Shown piece by piece: positions 33,324-41,283 of a stretch of DNA of 64,000 nt (position 1 is the stretch's first letter; each line of letters opens with the position of its first letter). This DNA is from Tabrizicola_A sp964393035. Lineage in GTDB: Bacteria > Pseudomonadota > Alphaproteobacteria > Rhodobacterales > Rhodobacteraceae. The position numbers and the translations under genes are program-made. Location: contig CAYMRX010000002.1 in the NCBI GenBank assembly GCA_964393035.1, positions 124,001 to 188,000 on the forward strand, given 5' to 3'. Below the pieces are notes generated by a model. It did not search any database and had not been told where the DNA came from. It saw nothing but the letters and a program-made list of their open reading frames with translations.

Positions 33324-33480
33324 GATTCTCTCCCGAGCAACAATCTTGCGGAAAAAGACACCGGTTCGGCATTTTCAGCAAGCCCCGATTTGCTGCAGCG
33401 CAGAAATTCCCGTGCGGCACGTTAACCGCGGGGCCAGGCTTCTGACGCAGGGTCGCCAACAGAACCCCGGAGGGTATCAG

Positions 33481-33563
33481 ATGGAAAAGACACTTTTTGC
33501 ATTGTCACTTGGCTTTGTCGGGTTGATCCTCGCCACCCATGCCGCCTCTGGCGCAGACCACAG
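33481..33563 (+). pseudogene. Truncated secreted-protein gene (signal peptide only)
   Basis: A Shine-Dalgarno (GGAGGG) and ATG at 33481 start MEKTLFALSLGFVGLILATH, a clean signal peptide. Homologues as I remember them in this genus continue into a Cys-rich periplasmic domain. Here the frame runs after about 27 codons into the antisense of the tauE 3' end (tauE stop at 33564-33566). The gene is therefore probably a remnant whose body was lost when tauE arrived or the region was deleted. A functional leader peptide cannot be excluded. Confidence 0.5.
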
Positions 33564-34304
33564 TCAAGAGGACAGCCCGTCCCAGATCAGCTTCAGCGAC
33601 ACCCCGAGCAACGCCCAGGTGATGATACGGAAGAACAGCTTTTCCGGCACGATCTTGACCAGCCAGACCCCGGCAAAGACCGCGACGGCGGCGGCGGGCA
33701 TCAACATCGCCGCAACCTTCAGATTGCCGGGCGAAAACTGGCCCAGCGCCCAATAGGGCACCAGCTTGATGCCGTTCAGATAGGCAAAGAGGATGGTATT
33801 GGTTCCGGCATAAATCATCTTTTGCAGGCCAAGCGGCAGGGCATAGACCTGAAAGGGGGGCGCGCCGGAATGGCTGACGAAACTGGTGAACCCCGTCACC
33901 GTGCCCCAGAACAACCCCGGCGCGACACGCGGCTCACGCGGGGGCACAGCGCCACGTTGCATCAACAACCGCAACGCAAAGACCGATCCGATCAGGCCGA
34001 CCAGCGTGGTGACGATCCATTCCGGGGTGATGCTGGCGGTGGCCCAGCCGATGCCGACGCCGATCGTCACCCCGACGCCCATGATCGCCAGCACCCGGCG
34101 GTCAAAGGCATGGCGATAGGCATAAAGCCCGAACAGGTCCGACAGCACATAAACCGGCAAGAGCAACCCGGCCGCCGTGACGGGTGAAATCGCCAGCGAC
34201 AAGACCGGAACGCCCAGCATCCCCACCACCGGCATGCCGCCCTTGCCCATGCCGACCAGCATCGCCGCCGCAAACGCACAAGCCCAAAACAACGTGCCGT
34301 CCAT
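33564..34304 (-). CDS. TauE/SafE family sulfite/anion exporter
   Basis: 246-aa membrane protein of the TSUP family, with eight or so helices and the TauE pattern MLVGMGKGGMPVVGMLGVPVLS...GTVTGFTSFVSHSGAPPFQVY. The start MDGTLFWACAFAA (34304) is chosen over a longer frame that lacks family similarity. Probably exports sulfite, sulfoacetate or another small anion; substrate unknown. Divergent from mdh; its 3' end abuts the truncated gene. Confidence 0.88.
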   Translation of the reverse strand: MDGTLFWACAFAAAMLVGMGKGGMPVVGMLGVPVLSLAISPVTAAGLLLPVYVLSDLFGLYAYRHAFDRRVLAIMGVGVTIGVGIGWATASITPEWIVTTLVGLIGSVFALRLLMQRGAVPPREPRVAPGLFWGTVTGFTSFVSHSGAPPFQVYALPLGLQKMIYAGTNTILFAYLNGIKLVPYWALGQFSPGNLKVAAMLMPAAAVAVFAGVWLVKIVPEKLFFRIITWALLGVSLKLIWDGLSS

Positions 34305-34487
34305 GCTTCTTTCCCCGCCCCTCTTTCCCCCGCCGCGCGAATCCCCCATGATGCCGCGCGATGCTGATCCGACGGGAATTTGCACCCGGCGGTGGTCGGA
34401 CAAAGGGTTAGCGCAAACAGTCGCGCCCGGCCAGCCCCCGCCTCTGCCGCACTGCGGCGGGCTTGCGTTTTCTGCCGTCAACGTTTA

Positions 34488-34503
34488 GCATACCGTTGTA
34501 TAC
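34488..34503 (+). promoter_or_regulatory. Palindrome upstream of mdh
   Basis: Imperfect inverted repeat GCATAC-CGTT-GTATAC (one mismatch) located 20-35 bp before the mdh start. It overlaps where the core promoter or 5' leader should be. Candidate operator; regulator unknown. Confidence 0.35.
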
Positions 34504-34523
34504 CAAAACCGGAGACCGGACCC

Positions 34524-35486
34524 ATGGCACGACCGAAGATTGCGCTGATCGGCGCAGGCCAGATCGGGGGCACGCTTGCCCACCTCGCCGCCCTCAAGGA
34601 ACTGGGGGACATCGTCCTTTTTGACATCGCCGAGGGCACGCCGCAGGGCAAGGCGCTCGACATCGCGCAGTCCGGCCCGGTCGAAGGCTTTGACGCCGAC
34701 CTGAAAGGCGCCAATTCCTACGCCGATATCGCGGGCGCCGATGTCTGTATCGTCACCGCCGGCGTGCCGCGCAAGCCGGGGATGAGCCGCGATGACCTTT
34801 TGGGCATCAACCTGAAAGTGATGAAATCGGTCGGCGAAGGCATCAAGCAGCACGCCCCGAACGCCTTTGTGATCTGTATCACCAACCCGCTGGATGCGAT
34901 GGTCTGGGCGCTGCAGCAGTTCTCAGGCCTGCCCGCGAACAAGGTTGCCGGCATGGCCGGTGTGCTGGATGCGGGCCGTTTCCGCCACTTCCTGTCGGTC
35001 GAATTCAACGTCTCGATGAAAGACGTCACCGCTTTCGTTCTTGGCGGTCACGGCGACACCATGGTTCCCTTGGTCCGTTATTCGACCGTTGCCGGCATCC
35101 CGCTGCCCGATCTCGTGCAGATGGGCTGGACCACGCAGGAAAAGCTGGACAGCATCGTGCAGCGCACCCGTGACGGTGGCGCGGAAATCGTGGGCCTGCT
35201 GAAAACCGGTTCGGCCTTCTATGCGCCCGCCGCGAGCGCCATTGAAATGGCCGAAGCCTATCTGAAAGACCAAAAGCGCCTGCTTCCCTGCGCGGCCTAT
35301 GTCGATGGCGCCTATGGCCTGAAGGGCATGTATGTCGGCGTGCCGACCATCCTTGGCGCCGGGGGCGTGGAGCGTGTGGTGGACATCAAGCTGAATGCCG
35401 ACGAACAGGCGATGATGGACAAATCCATCGACGCCGTGAAGGGCCTTGTGGCCGCCTGCAAGGCCATCGACCCGTCGCTGGCCTAA
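34524..35486 (+). CDS. mdh: Malate dehydrogenase
   Basis: LDH-like MDH (320 aa) oxidising malate to oxaloacetate. NAD motif KIALIGAGQIGGTLAHLA; IVTAGVPRKPGMSRDDLL (substrate Arg and mobile loop); TNPLDAMVW; catalytic His in VLGGHGDTMVPLVRY. It starts MARPKIALIGAG with a GGAG Shine-Dalgarno. It is followed by its own terminator, so it appears monocistronic here. Confidence 0.96.
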   Translation: MARPKIALIGAGQIGGTLAHLAALKELGDIVLFDIAEGTPQGKALDIAQSGPVEGFDADLKGANSYADIAGADVCIVTAGVPRKPGMSRDDLLGINLKVMKSVGEGIKQHAPNAFVICITNPLDAMVWALQQFSGLPANKVAGMAGVLDAGRFRHFLSVEFNVSMKDVTAFVLGGHGDTMVPLVRYSTVAGIPLPDLVQMGWTTQEKLDSIVQRTRDGGAEIVGLLKTGSAFYAPAASAIEMAEAYLKDQKRLLPCAAYVDGAYGLKGMYVGVPTILGAGGVERVVDIKLNADEQAMMDKSIDAVKGLVAACKAIDPSLA

Positions 35487-35525
35487 TGGCGGGCGGGCGT
35501 CCTGCCCGGCTTGCCCCAAGTTTGG

Positions 35526-35557
35526 AACGCGCGGTCCCCCATGGGCCGCGCGTTTTT
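35526..35557 (+). terminator. Intrinsic terminator of mdh
   Basis: AACGCGCGG-N11-CCGCGCGTT followed by a T-run, 39 bp after the mdh stop. Confidence 0.88.
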
Positions 35558-35587
35558 CATTCTAACCCCTATTGTTTCAGGAAGGGA

Positions 35588-36238
35588 TCACCCCACCCCG
35601 CCCTTTTCATCCGGCTCCCGCCCCCGCCTTGGCCGATAGACCGGCAGCGCCCAGTTGAACCAGATCCCCGCGCAGCGGATGGATGCGGCCACGACCAACC
35701 CGGCGGCCATGGCCCCCTCTCGCGGCAGGCCGACCCAAAGCGCCGCCAGAAACAGCGCCGCCCCTGCGGCCGATGCCGAGACATAGATCTCCTTGCGCAG
35801 CAAGATGGACGGCTCCTGCCCCAGAAGATCGCGCAGGATGCCGCCAAACGACGCCGTGATGACCCCCATGACCAAAGCCACCAAAGGCCCAGCCCCCGCA
35901 TCCAACCCTTTGGCGGCACCCGCAATCGTCACCAGTGCCATGCCGAAAGCGTCAAGATACAACAAAAGCCGATAGCGTGACGACACCCGGTCCACGGTGA
36001 AATGCGCCAGCCCCGCCACCACCAGACAGAGCGCGACCGGCGTTGCATCCCCCACCCAGAACACCGGCAGGCCCAAGAGAAGATCGCGCAACGTGCCGCC
36101 ACCGATCCCGGTGATGACGCCAAGCCAGAGGAAACCCAGAAGATCCATTTCCTTGCGCGAAGCAACCAAGGCGCCGGTCAGCGCAAAGACCCCTGCCGCG
36201 GCAAGGTCGAGAAGGCGGAGGATATCGACAGGTTCCAT
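35588..36238 (-). CDS. Trimeric intracellular cation (TRIC) channel-family protein
   Basis: 216-aa membrane protein of the UPF0126/YadS family (bacterial TRIC). It has two repeats with the diagnostic GGGTLRDLLLG and FGGILRDLLGQEPSILLRKE. About seven helices. Start at 36238 (MEPVDILRLLDLAAAGVFALTG). Likely a homotrimeric cation channel. Convergent with mdh. Confidence 0.9.
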   Translation of the reverse strand: MEPVDILRLLDLAAAGVFALTGALVASRKEMDLLGFLWLGVITGIGGGTLRDLLLGLPVFWVGDATPVALCLVVAGLAHFTVDRVSSRYRLLLYLDAFGMALVTIAGAAKGLDAGAGPLVALVMGVITASFGGILRDLLGQEPSILLRKEIYVSASAAGAALFLAALWVGLPREGAMAAGLVVAASIRCAGIWFNWALPVYRPRRGREPDEKGGVG

Positions 36239-36527
36239 CTCTGGCCCTAGTGATTGACCGAGGTTGAAAAGAGAGGGGCACAAGCGCGCAACATGCTTCC
36301 TCTCGCCCGGTCGGCTGAGGGCCATTGATCGCCAAGCTTTGGCGCCGGATCAAGCGGTTTTCCCTGCCCTGCGCTCTCGGATCACATCGACGTCTGCATG
36401 GGTCGGGGGCAGGCGAACGCGCGCGCTGGAGGAAATCAACCCGTGGAAGCCCTGACTTTCATGGCACGCCCCGCACCGGTGCGCATCCGATAACCAGCCA
36501 TCCAAGTTCGTGATTTGATAGGGTCAT

Positions 36528-36603
36528 TGGTGGAGCAGAGGGGGATCGAACCCCTGACCTTATCATTGCGAACGATACGCTCTCCCAACTGAGCTACTGC
36601 CCC
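36528..36603 (-). tRNA. tRNA-Ala (anticodon CGC)
   Basis: Full cloverleaf on the minus strand. The acceptor stem GGGGCAG/CTGCTCC contains the alanine identity pair G3:U70. D-arm GCTC...GAGC. Anticodon stem TATCG/TGATA with loop TTCGCAA, giving anticodon CGC (reads GCG). T-arm AGGGG-TTCGATC-CCCCT and an encoded CCA tail. All stems pair. Confidence 0.96.
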
Positions 36604-36747
36604 AACGACCTGTGCGTTGATGTCGCCCAAAGGTATGGAAATGTCAAGCTGTAGGGGGATTTGAAAAAGGCGGGCGCAGGGGCTCGGCTTTGCGGTTTGC
36701 CCCGCGTCGCCCGCCCGTTCCGGACGGGAGGGCGACGCGGGATCGGG

Positions 36748-36954
36748 TCAGCGGCACTCGGGATGTTCCAGGATGTCATGCGCATCGTCACAACCCGAGC
36801 CGCCCTTGACGCGCTTTTTCTTGCGCTTGTCGACATCACCCTGCCGGGCATCTTCGATGGTCTGGATCGCAGAACCGGTCGGGGCGGCATTGACCGGAGC
36901 GGTCAGGGAAAAGGCCAAAGAGACCAACGTCGCAGTAAGCAGAAGGCGTTGCAT
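36748..36954 (-). CDS. Small secreted basic peptide
   Basis: 68 aa with a clear signal peptide (MQRLLLTATLVSLAFSLTAP, cleavage near VNAA). The mature part has a run of basic residues (DKRKKKRVKGGSGC) and two Cys (SGCDDAHDILEHPEC). Shine-Dalgarno AAAGGA upstream of the start at 36954. No family recognised. The two Cys could form a disulfide in the periplasm. Confidence 0.6.
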   Translation of the reverse strand: MQRLLLTATLVSLAFSLTAPVNAAPTGSAIQTIEDARQGDVDKRKKKRVKGGSGCDDAHDILEHPECR

Positions 36955-37074
36955 CACGGGATCCTTTCGGGATGAGTTGCAATGCCCCAACCTTGCGTGA
37001 TTCGCGCATTTTCCGTAACGGACCAAGGGCTTGCGATCCACCGGTCGCGACCCTGACCTTGGTCCGGGGCGGGT

Positions 37075-37722
37075 TCAACCCTTCAGATGATCACGGGCCA
37101 GCATCGCCGCTTCGACCCGGTTGCGCACATGCAGCTTTTGCAAGATCGCGGTCATGTAGTGCTTGACCGTCTTTTCCTGCAAATCCAGGGTCTGCCCCAC
37201 CTCGCGGTTCGACAGGCCCTGCGCCACCAGCCGCAGAATGTCTTCCTCGCGTTTGGTCAGGTCTTCCATCGGATTGGCCGGGGCCGCGCCACGCGGACGC
37301 ATGCCGACCAAAAGCCGCCCCGCCAGCCCCGGCGACACATAGGACTGCCCCTCCGCCAAGCCGCGCACCACCTCCACCAACTCTCCCGCGCCGACACCTT
37401 TCAGCACATAGCCCAAAGCGCCCAAACGCAGCGCCTGCATCAGCTCATCATCCTCCTCCGAGGCGGTCAGCATCGCCACCTTTGGCGGATGCGCAAGCTG
37501 CCTGATGCGCGCCAGCGCAGGCAGCCCGCCGCCCTTGGGCATGGAGATATCCAGCAGCACAAGATCCGGCTGACATTCGGCGACAACCGCCACGGCCGCT
37601 TCGCCATCCGCCGCCTGCCCCACCACCTCGATACCGCCCGCATCGGCCAGCGTCCGCGCGACACCTTCGCGGTAGATCGGGTGATCGTCCGCCAGAACCA
37701 ACCGAATGATCTTGTCCATCAC
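37075..37722 (-). CDS. NarL/LuxR-family response regulator
   Basis: 215-aa two-component regulator. Receiver domain with phosphoacceptor Asp in LVLLDISMPKGG and a LVLADDHPIYREG N-terminus. LuxR-type HTH at the C-terminus (LTKREEDILRLVAQGLSNREVGQTL; KTVKHYMTAILQKLHVRNR). Its 5' end overlaps the 3' end of the kinase gene by 4 bp. Target genes unknown. Confidence 0.93.
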   Translation of the reverse strand: MMDKIIRLVLADDHPIYREGVARTLADAGGIEVVGQAADGEAAVAVVAECQPDLVLLDISMPKGGGLPALARIRQLAHPPKVAMLTASEEDDELMQALRLGALGYVLKGVGAGELVEVVRGLAEGQSYVSPGLAGRLLVGMRPRGAAPANPMEDLTKREEDILRLVAQGLSNREVGQTLDLQEKTVKHYMTAILQKLHVRNRVEAAMLARDHLKG

Positions 37723-39095
37723 ACACCTCTTAAATCCAACGACATGGCCAATTCCGCACCGCCCCCGTTGCGATTGCGCGCCGAAAACTGCCCGCCCAAG
37801 CTTTCGACCCGATCTGCAAGTCCCGCCAGCCCCAATGACGTGCCATCAGCCCCCGGCCCCGGTGGCGGAGCGGCAAAACCCGGCCCGCGATCCGCCACGA
37901 TCAGGGACAAGTCCTGCCGATTGAGGGAGAGCCGCACCTCTTGGCCCCTGCCCTCGGCATGGCGCCAACCATTGTTGAGCCCTTCTTGCACAAAACGGTA
38001 GATGCAGATCTTCACCGCCTCGGGCAGATCGACGCCGGGTTCAACCCGGGTGTCAACGGCCACCTCCGCACCGGTCCGCGCCTTATGCGCCTCGGCCAGA
38101 CCCTGCACCAGATCGGCCAGCGATCGCCGGTCGATATCGGGCAAGGACAGCCCGCGGGAAATGGTGCGCACCTCGGCAATTGCGTCTTTCACCGCACGGG
38201 CGACCTCATCAACGGCCGGCCCGGCCTCTGGCCCCGCCGCCCGGCGCAAGGCGTCCAGACGCAATGCCGCAAACCCCATCAACTGCGCCGGACCATCATG
38301 CAGATCGGCCCCGATCCGGCGCAGGGTCTGGTCGTTCATGGCGGCAAAGCGTGCCGCCGCCCCCTGCACCCGCAAGCGCAGCGCGACATTGCGCGCCGAC
38401 ATTTCGGTAAGCGCGGCCAATTGGGCGTCGATGATGTGCGAACCGCGCAGCACAATGGCAAAAAGACCCACCGCAATCGCCAGCATCACCAGCGCAACCG
38501 TCCCCCAACTGGCCAGCCGCGCCCGCGCAAGGTCGGCTTTCAACTGTGTCGCGACCTCGTAGAACTCTGCCACCGCGATCACCCGCCCTGTCTCAACCTC
38601 GCGGATGGGCGAGTAAATCTCCAGCAAGGGCACATGCAATGCGCTTTCATGGGCATCTTCGGGATCGCCCGTGTCTTCAAAATCCGCCCGCACCTCACCG
38701 GCCCAGGCCAGTTTCAGATTTTCGGTCGGCGGGAAGTGCTGGCCGACCAGATCCGTGTTCGAGGCATCGACCAAAAGCCCGCCCTCGCGCCAGATCTTGA
38801 AGCTGACAACCCGGCGCCCCAATGCGGTGCCCTCCAGCAAGGCGCCGATGCTTTGGCGGCTGGCATCCGACAGGTTTTCATGCCGGGCAAGATCCTGCGT
38901 CAACGGCGCGACAAAGCTTTCCATGTAAAGCGCCGTGGCATTGGCGGTATTGCGCACCACCACCTCCTCGATGCGGCCCGCAACGAACCAGCCGACCAGA
39001 AGCGTGGCGGCCAACATCACCACCCCACCCGCCAAGGCGAATTGCCGCGCCAGCGACAGACCTGCCCAGCCCTTGCGACGCCAAAGATCGTCCAT
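37719..39095 (-). CDS. NarX-like sensor histidine kinase
   Basis: 458-aa kinase partner of the following regulator. TM1 near 17-38 (FALAGGVVMLAATLLVGWFV), a periplasmic sensing domain of about 150 residues, and TM2 near 198-218. HisKA_3 phosphoacceptor His in RIGADLHDGPAQLMGFAALRL, and an HATPase domain with N-box EGLNNGWRHAEG and DRGPGFAAP. The signal is not identifiable. The two-gene operon sits apart from obvious metabolic targets. Confidence 0.92.
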   Translation of the reverse strand: MDDLWRRKGWAGLSLARQFALAGGVVMLAATLLVGWFVAGRIEEVVVRNTANATALYMESFVAPLTQDLARHENLSDASRQSIGALLEGTALGRRVVSFKIWREGGLLVDASNTDLVGQHFPPTENLKLAWAGEVRADFEDTGDPEDAHESALHVPLLEIYSPIREVETGRVIAVAEFYEVATQLKADLARARLASWGTVALVMLAIAVGLFAIVLRGSHIIDAQLAALTEMSARNVALRLRVQGAAARFAAMNDQTLRRIGADLHDGPAQLMGFAALRLDALRRAAGPEAGPAVDEVARAVKDAIAEVRTISRGLSLPDIDRRSLADLVQGLAEAHKARTGAEVAVDTRVEPGVDLPEAVKICIYRFVQEGLNNGWRHAEGRGQEVRLSLNRQDLSLIVADRGPGFAAPPPGPGADGTSLGLAGLADRVESLGGQFSARNRNGGGAELAMSLDLRGV

Positions 39096-39163
39096 CCACC
39101 CTCCGCCCTTTACCGGCAGAGTATCGGGGCAAGTCCGTGCGCCCTAGCGAAACTTCTGTGCGC

Positions 39164-39622
39164 CTACACGCCTGCGTTTGGCTGTGTCTGCACAAAGGCC
39201 AGAATATCGGCCGCGGGTCGCGCGCCCGCCAAACGGGCAACCTCGCGGCCCTTGCGATACAAGACCAAAGCCGGAATGCCCTGAATCCGGGCGCGTCCGG
39301 CAATGTCGGGGTGATCTTCGGTATTCAGCTTCACGCACCTGACCTTGCCCTTCAGCGCCTGCGCGGCCTTGGCAAATTCCGGCGCCATCATCCGGCATGG
39401 GCCACACCACGGCGCCCAATAGTCAACGAGCAAAGGCAGCTCATCACCCCGCACCGCCTTGTCATGGCTTCGCGCATCCAGTTCGGCCACCTTGCCATCC
39501 GCCAAAGGATCGCCGCAGGAGCCGCATTTCGGCCCAGCGGCCAGCTTGGCCAGTGGCACGCGATTCATCTGGCCACAGGTGACACAGGTCAGTTTGACGG
39601 CATCGCTCACGGCGCACCCCAT
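39164..39622 (-). CDS. trxC: Thioredoxin 2 (zinc-ribbon type)
   Basis: 152-aa thioredoxin-2 with an N-terminal zinc ribbon (CVTCGQMNR and CGSCGDPL) and the thioredoxin active site WAPWCGPCRMMAPEF. A cis-Pro block follows as IQGIPALVLYRKG. Typically a peroxide-inducible cytosolic disulfide reductase. Single-gene unit, convergent with nothing; the histidine kinase is upstream on the same strand. Confidence 0.93.
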   Translation of the reverse strand: MGCAVSDAVKLTCVTCGQMNRVPLAKLAAGPKCGSCGDPLADGKVAELDARSHDKAVRGDELPLLVDYWAPWCGPCRMMAPEFAKAAQALKGKVRCVKLNTEDHPDIAGRARIQGIPALVLYRKGREVARLAGARPAADILAFVQTQPNAGV

Positions 39623-39672
39623 ATTCCAATTTCCGAATAAATCGGGGGGCGCGACAGGATCGTCAAGGGCGA

Positions 39673-40002
39673 CTAGAGGAAATCTTCTTCCTCACCCGAC
39701 ACATCAATGCCCAAAGCCTCCAGCCCCGCTTCAAGGTTTTCGGCCAGATGCGGCATCCCCATCAGATAATCTTCGGTGGGCGTGGTGGCCTCGGCATAGG
39801 CGGTGGCCAGCGCCTCCTGAAAATCTTCCACCTCAAAAGCGCCGCGCCCGACCCAGGCAATCGCCGTCAGATGCGCCTTTTCATCGTCATTCAGCCCGGC
39901 AATGAATGCGTGCAACTCGGCATCCGCCAGACCGCCCTCGCGCGCCTGATAGATGACATGCACCACCTTGGCCGGGGTAATTTCAAGCGTGATGTCGGAC
40001 AT
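39673..40002 (-). CDS. DUF3775 family protein
   Basis: 109 aa, acidic, with KVVHVIYQAREGG, LNDDEKAHLTAIAWVGRGAF and TPTEDYLMGMPHLAENLEAGLEALG, the pattern of DUF3775. Cytoplasmic; function unknown. A near-consensus FNR-type box sits about 55-65 bp upstream, so oxygen control is possible. Confidence 0.85.
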   Translation of the reverse strand: MSDITLEITPAKVVHVIYQAREGGLADAELHAFIAGLNDDEKAHLTAIAWVGRGAFEVEDFQEALATAYAEATTPTEDYLMGMPHLAENLEAGLEALGIDVSGEEEDFL

Positions 40003-40054
40003 TGGCTCTCTCCCGTTCGCACAGACAGTCTAGCCCGGCACATGGCCTTCTGTC

Positions 40055-40068
40055 TTGACCTAGATCAC
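40055..40068. promoter_or_regulatory. Near-FNR box upstream of the DUF3775 gene
   Basis: TTGAC-CTAG-ATCAC, a symmetric two-mismatch version of TTGAT-N4-ATCAA, in the 62-bp gap between azlD and the DUF3775 gene. Confidence 0.45.
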
Positions 40069-40388
40069 ACAGTTCCGAGAAGCCAAACCCCCAAACCATA
40101 GCCAACCGACCCGGCCATCGTTGCCCCCACGACCGAGCGGCTTGCGGCATAGACCGCCAGAACCGCAAGGGTGCCGAACGTCAAAGGCAATGGCAGGCCG
40201 CCCTCCACAAAGGGAATAATCGACGCGGTGAACAGGGTCGCAATCGCGGCCGGGCCCGTTGCGGCCAGAAAGCGCGACAAGGCCCCGCCCTGCGGCAAAC
40301 GCGAGATATCCGCCCGCGTCGGAAAAAATCGGAACGCCCAGGTGAACAGGCCAACGATCAGCGCCAAGGTCAGAATGTCACCCCGCAT
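40065..40388 (-). CDS. azlD: AzlD-like branched-chain amino acid exporter subunit
   Basis: 107-aa membrane protein with four hydrophobic segments (MRGDILTLALIVGLFTWAFR; FLAATGPAAIATLFTASIIP). It pairs with AzlC. I use the ATG at 40388, which overlaps the azlC end by 11 bp, instead of a TTG four codons earlier. Together they form the LIV-E/AzlCD branched-chain amino acid exporter. Confidence 0.87.
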   Translation of the reverse strand: MRGDILTLALIVGLFTWAFRFFPTRADISRLPQGGALSRFLAATGPAAIATLFTASIIPFVEGGLPLPLTFGTLAVLAVYAASRSVVGATMAGSVGYGLGVWLLGTV

Positions 40389-41088
40389 CGCGCCCCCCAA
40401 GGCCCAACCAGCCCGCAGCGGCGCCGGCGATCATCCCGGCCAAAATCCCCGCCGTGCCAGATACCAGAAGACTGATCAGCACCGTCGCCACAACCGCCAC
40501 CGCAATCACCGGCACTTGGGCGCGGGACAGGATCGACAGCAGCAAGGCCAGGAACAGCGCCGGCAACATGAAGCCCAAGGCGGCCTCCAAAATTGGCCAG
40601 CCTTGCAGCGCGCCGCCCCCGGCATAGGCCCCCAAAGCGGTGCCAGACAGCCAACTGGCATAGGCGGCAAGACCAAGACCGAACATGAAAGGCTCAGAAA
40701 ACCGACGCCCACGCGCAAGCTGGCCCAAAGCCGCGCCAAACACCTCGTCGGTCAGGCCAAAGGCCCAAGCCCAGGCATAGCGCCGCGAAACGGCAGCCCC
40801 CGCCCGCTTCAAGAGCGCAGGCCCATAAAGCACATGCCGCAAGTTCATCGCGATGAGCGTGAAGGCCGCGACCAACACCGGCGCGCCCGAGGTTATCAAG
40901 GCCAGCGCCAGAAACTGCGCTGCCCCGGCATAGACGATCAATGACAGGCCAAAGGCCTCCCACCCCGTCAAGCCCTGCCCGGTGGCCGCAACCCCAAAGG
41001 CGAAGGCAATCGGGAAATAGCCCAAGACAATGGGAAATCCGGCCACAAGACCGGTGGTGAAGCTGGACGATGGGGCAGAGTTGCTCAT
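40378..41088 (-). CDS. azlC: AzlC-like branched-chain amino acid permease
   Basis: 236-aa AzlC family protein, with FPIVLGYFPIAFAFGVAATGQGL, FLALALITSGAPVLVAAFTLIAMNLRHVLYG and DEVFGAAL blocks and about seven helices. Efflux of leucine/isoleucine/valine or analogues is the family role. First gene of the azlCD pair. Confidence 0.9.
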   Translation of the reverse strand: MSNSAPSSSFTTGLVAGFPIVLGYFPIAFAFGVAATGQGLTGWEAFGLSLIVYAGAAQFLALALITSGAPVLVAAFTLIAMNLRHVLYGPALLKRAGAAVSRRYAWAWAFGLTDEVFGAALGQLARGRRFSEPFMFGLGLAAYASWLSGTALGAYAGGGALQGWPILEAALGFMLPALFLALLLSILSRAQVPVIAVAVVATVLISLLVSGTAGILAGMIAGAAAGWLGLGGRDAG

Positions 41089-41127
41089 CTAACCTGACTA
41101 AGGGCTTCTCAAGCCATGGGCAAGAGT

Positions 41128-41270
41128 AAGGGGGCCTTGCCCCCTCGCCGCATGCGCGGCTCACCCCCAGGATACTTATACAGAGAGGATGAACGAATGC
41201 CTGTCATCCTCTCTGCCCAAATATCCCGGGGGGTGAGGGCCGCATGGCCCGAGGGGGGCAGCACCCCCTT
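41128..41270. repeat. Long imperfect inverted-repeat element (about 143 bp)
   Basis: A perfect 12-bp core hairpin CAGAGAGGATGA / TCATCCTCTCTG (41181-41192, 41204-41215) is flanked outward by further matching arms. GGATACTT pairs with AAATATCC, CACCCCC with GGGGGGTG, and the GGGGGC...GCCCCC and CCGCATGCGCGGC-type stretches continue on both sides. Overall arms of about 50-60 nt complement each other imperfectly. It lies in the gap between azlC and gcvP and may end transcription from gcvP. Similar GC-rich ...GGGATATTT... palindromes are frequent intergenic features in this bacterial family (my recollection). Confidence 0.8.
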
Positions 41271-41283
41271 GAGCCCTTTCGGC

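Noticed and set aside
36239..36527. Possible small gene between the TRIC-like gene and tRNA-Ala
   Set aside because: Frames here lack a Shine-Dalgarno and recognisable features; I see only non-coding sequence.
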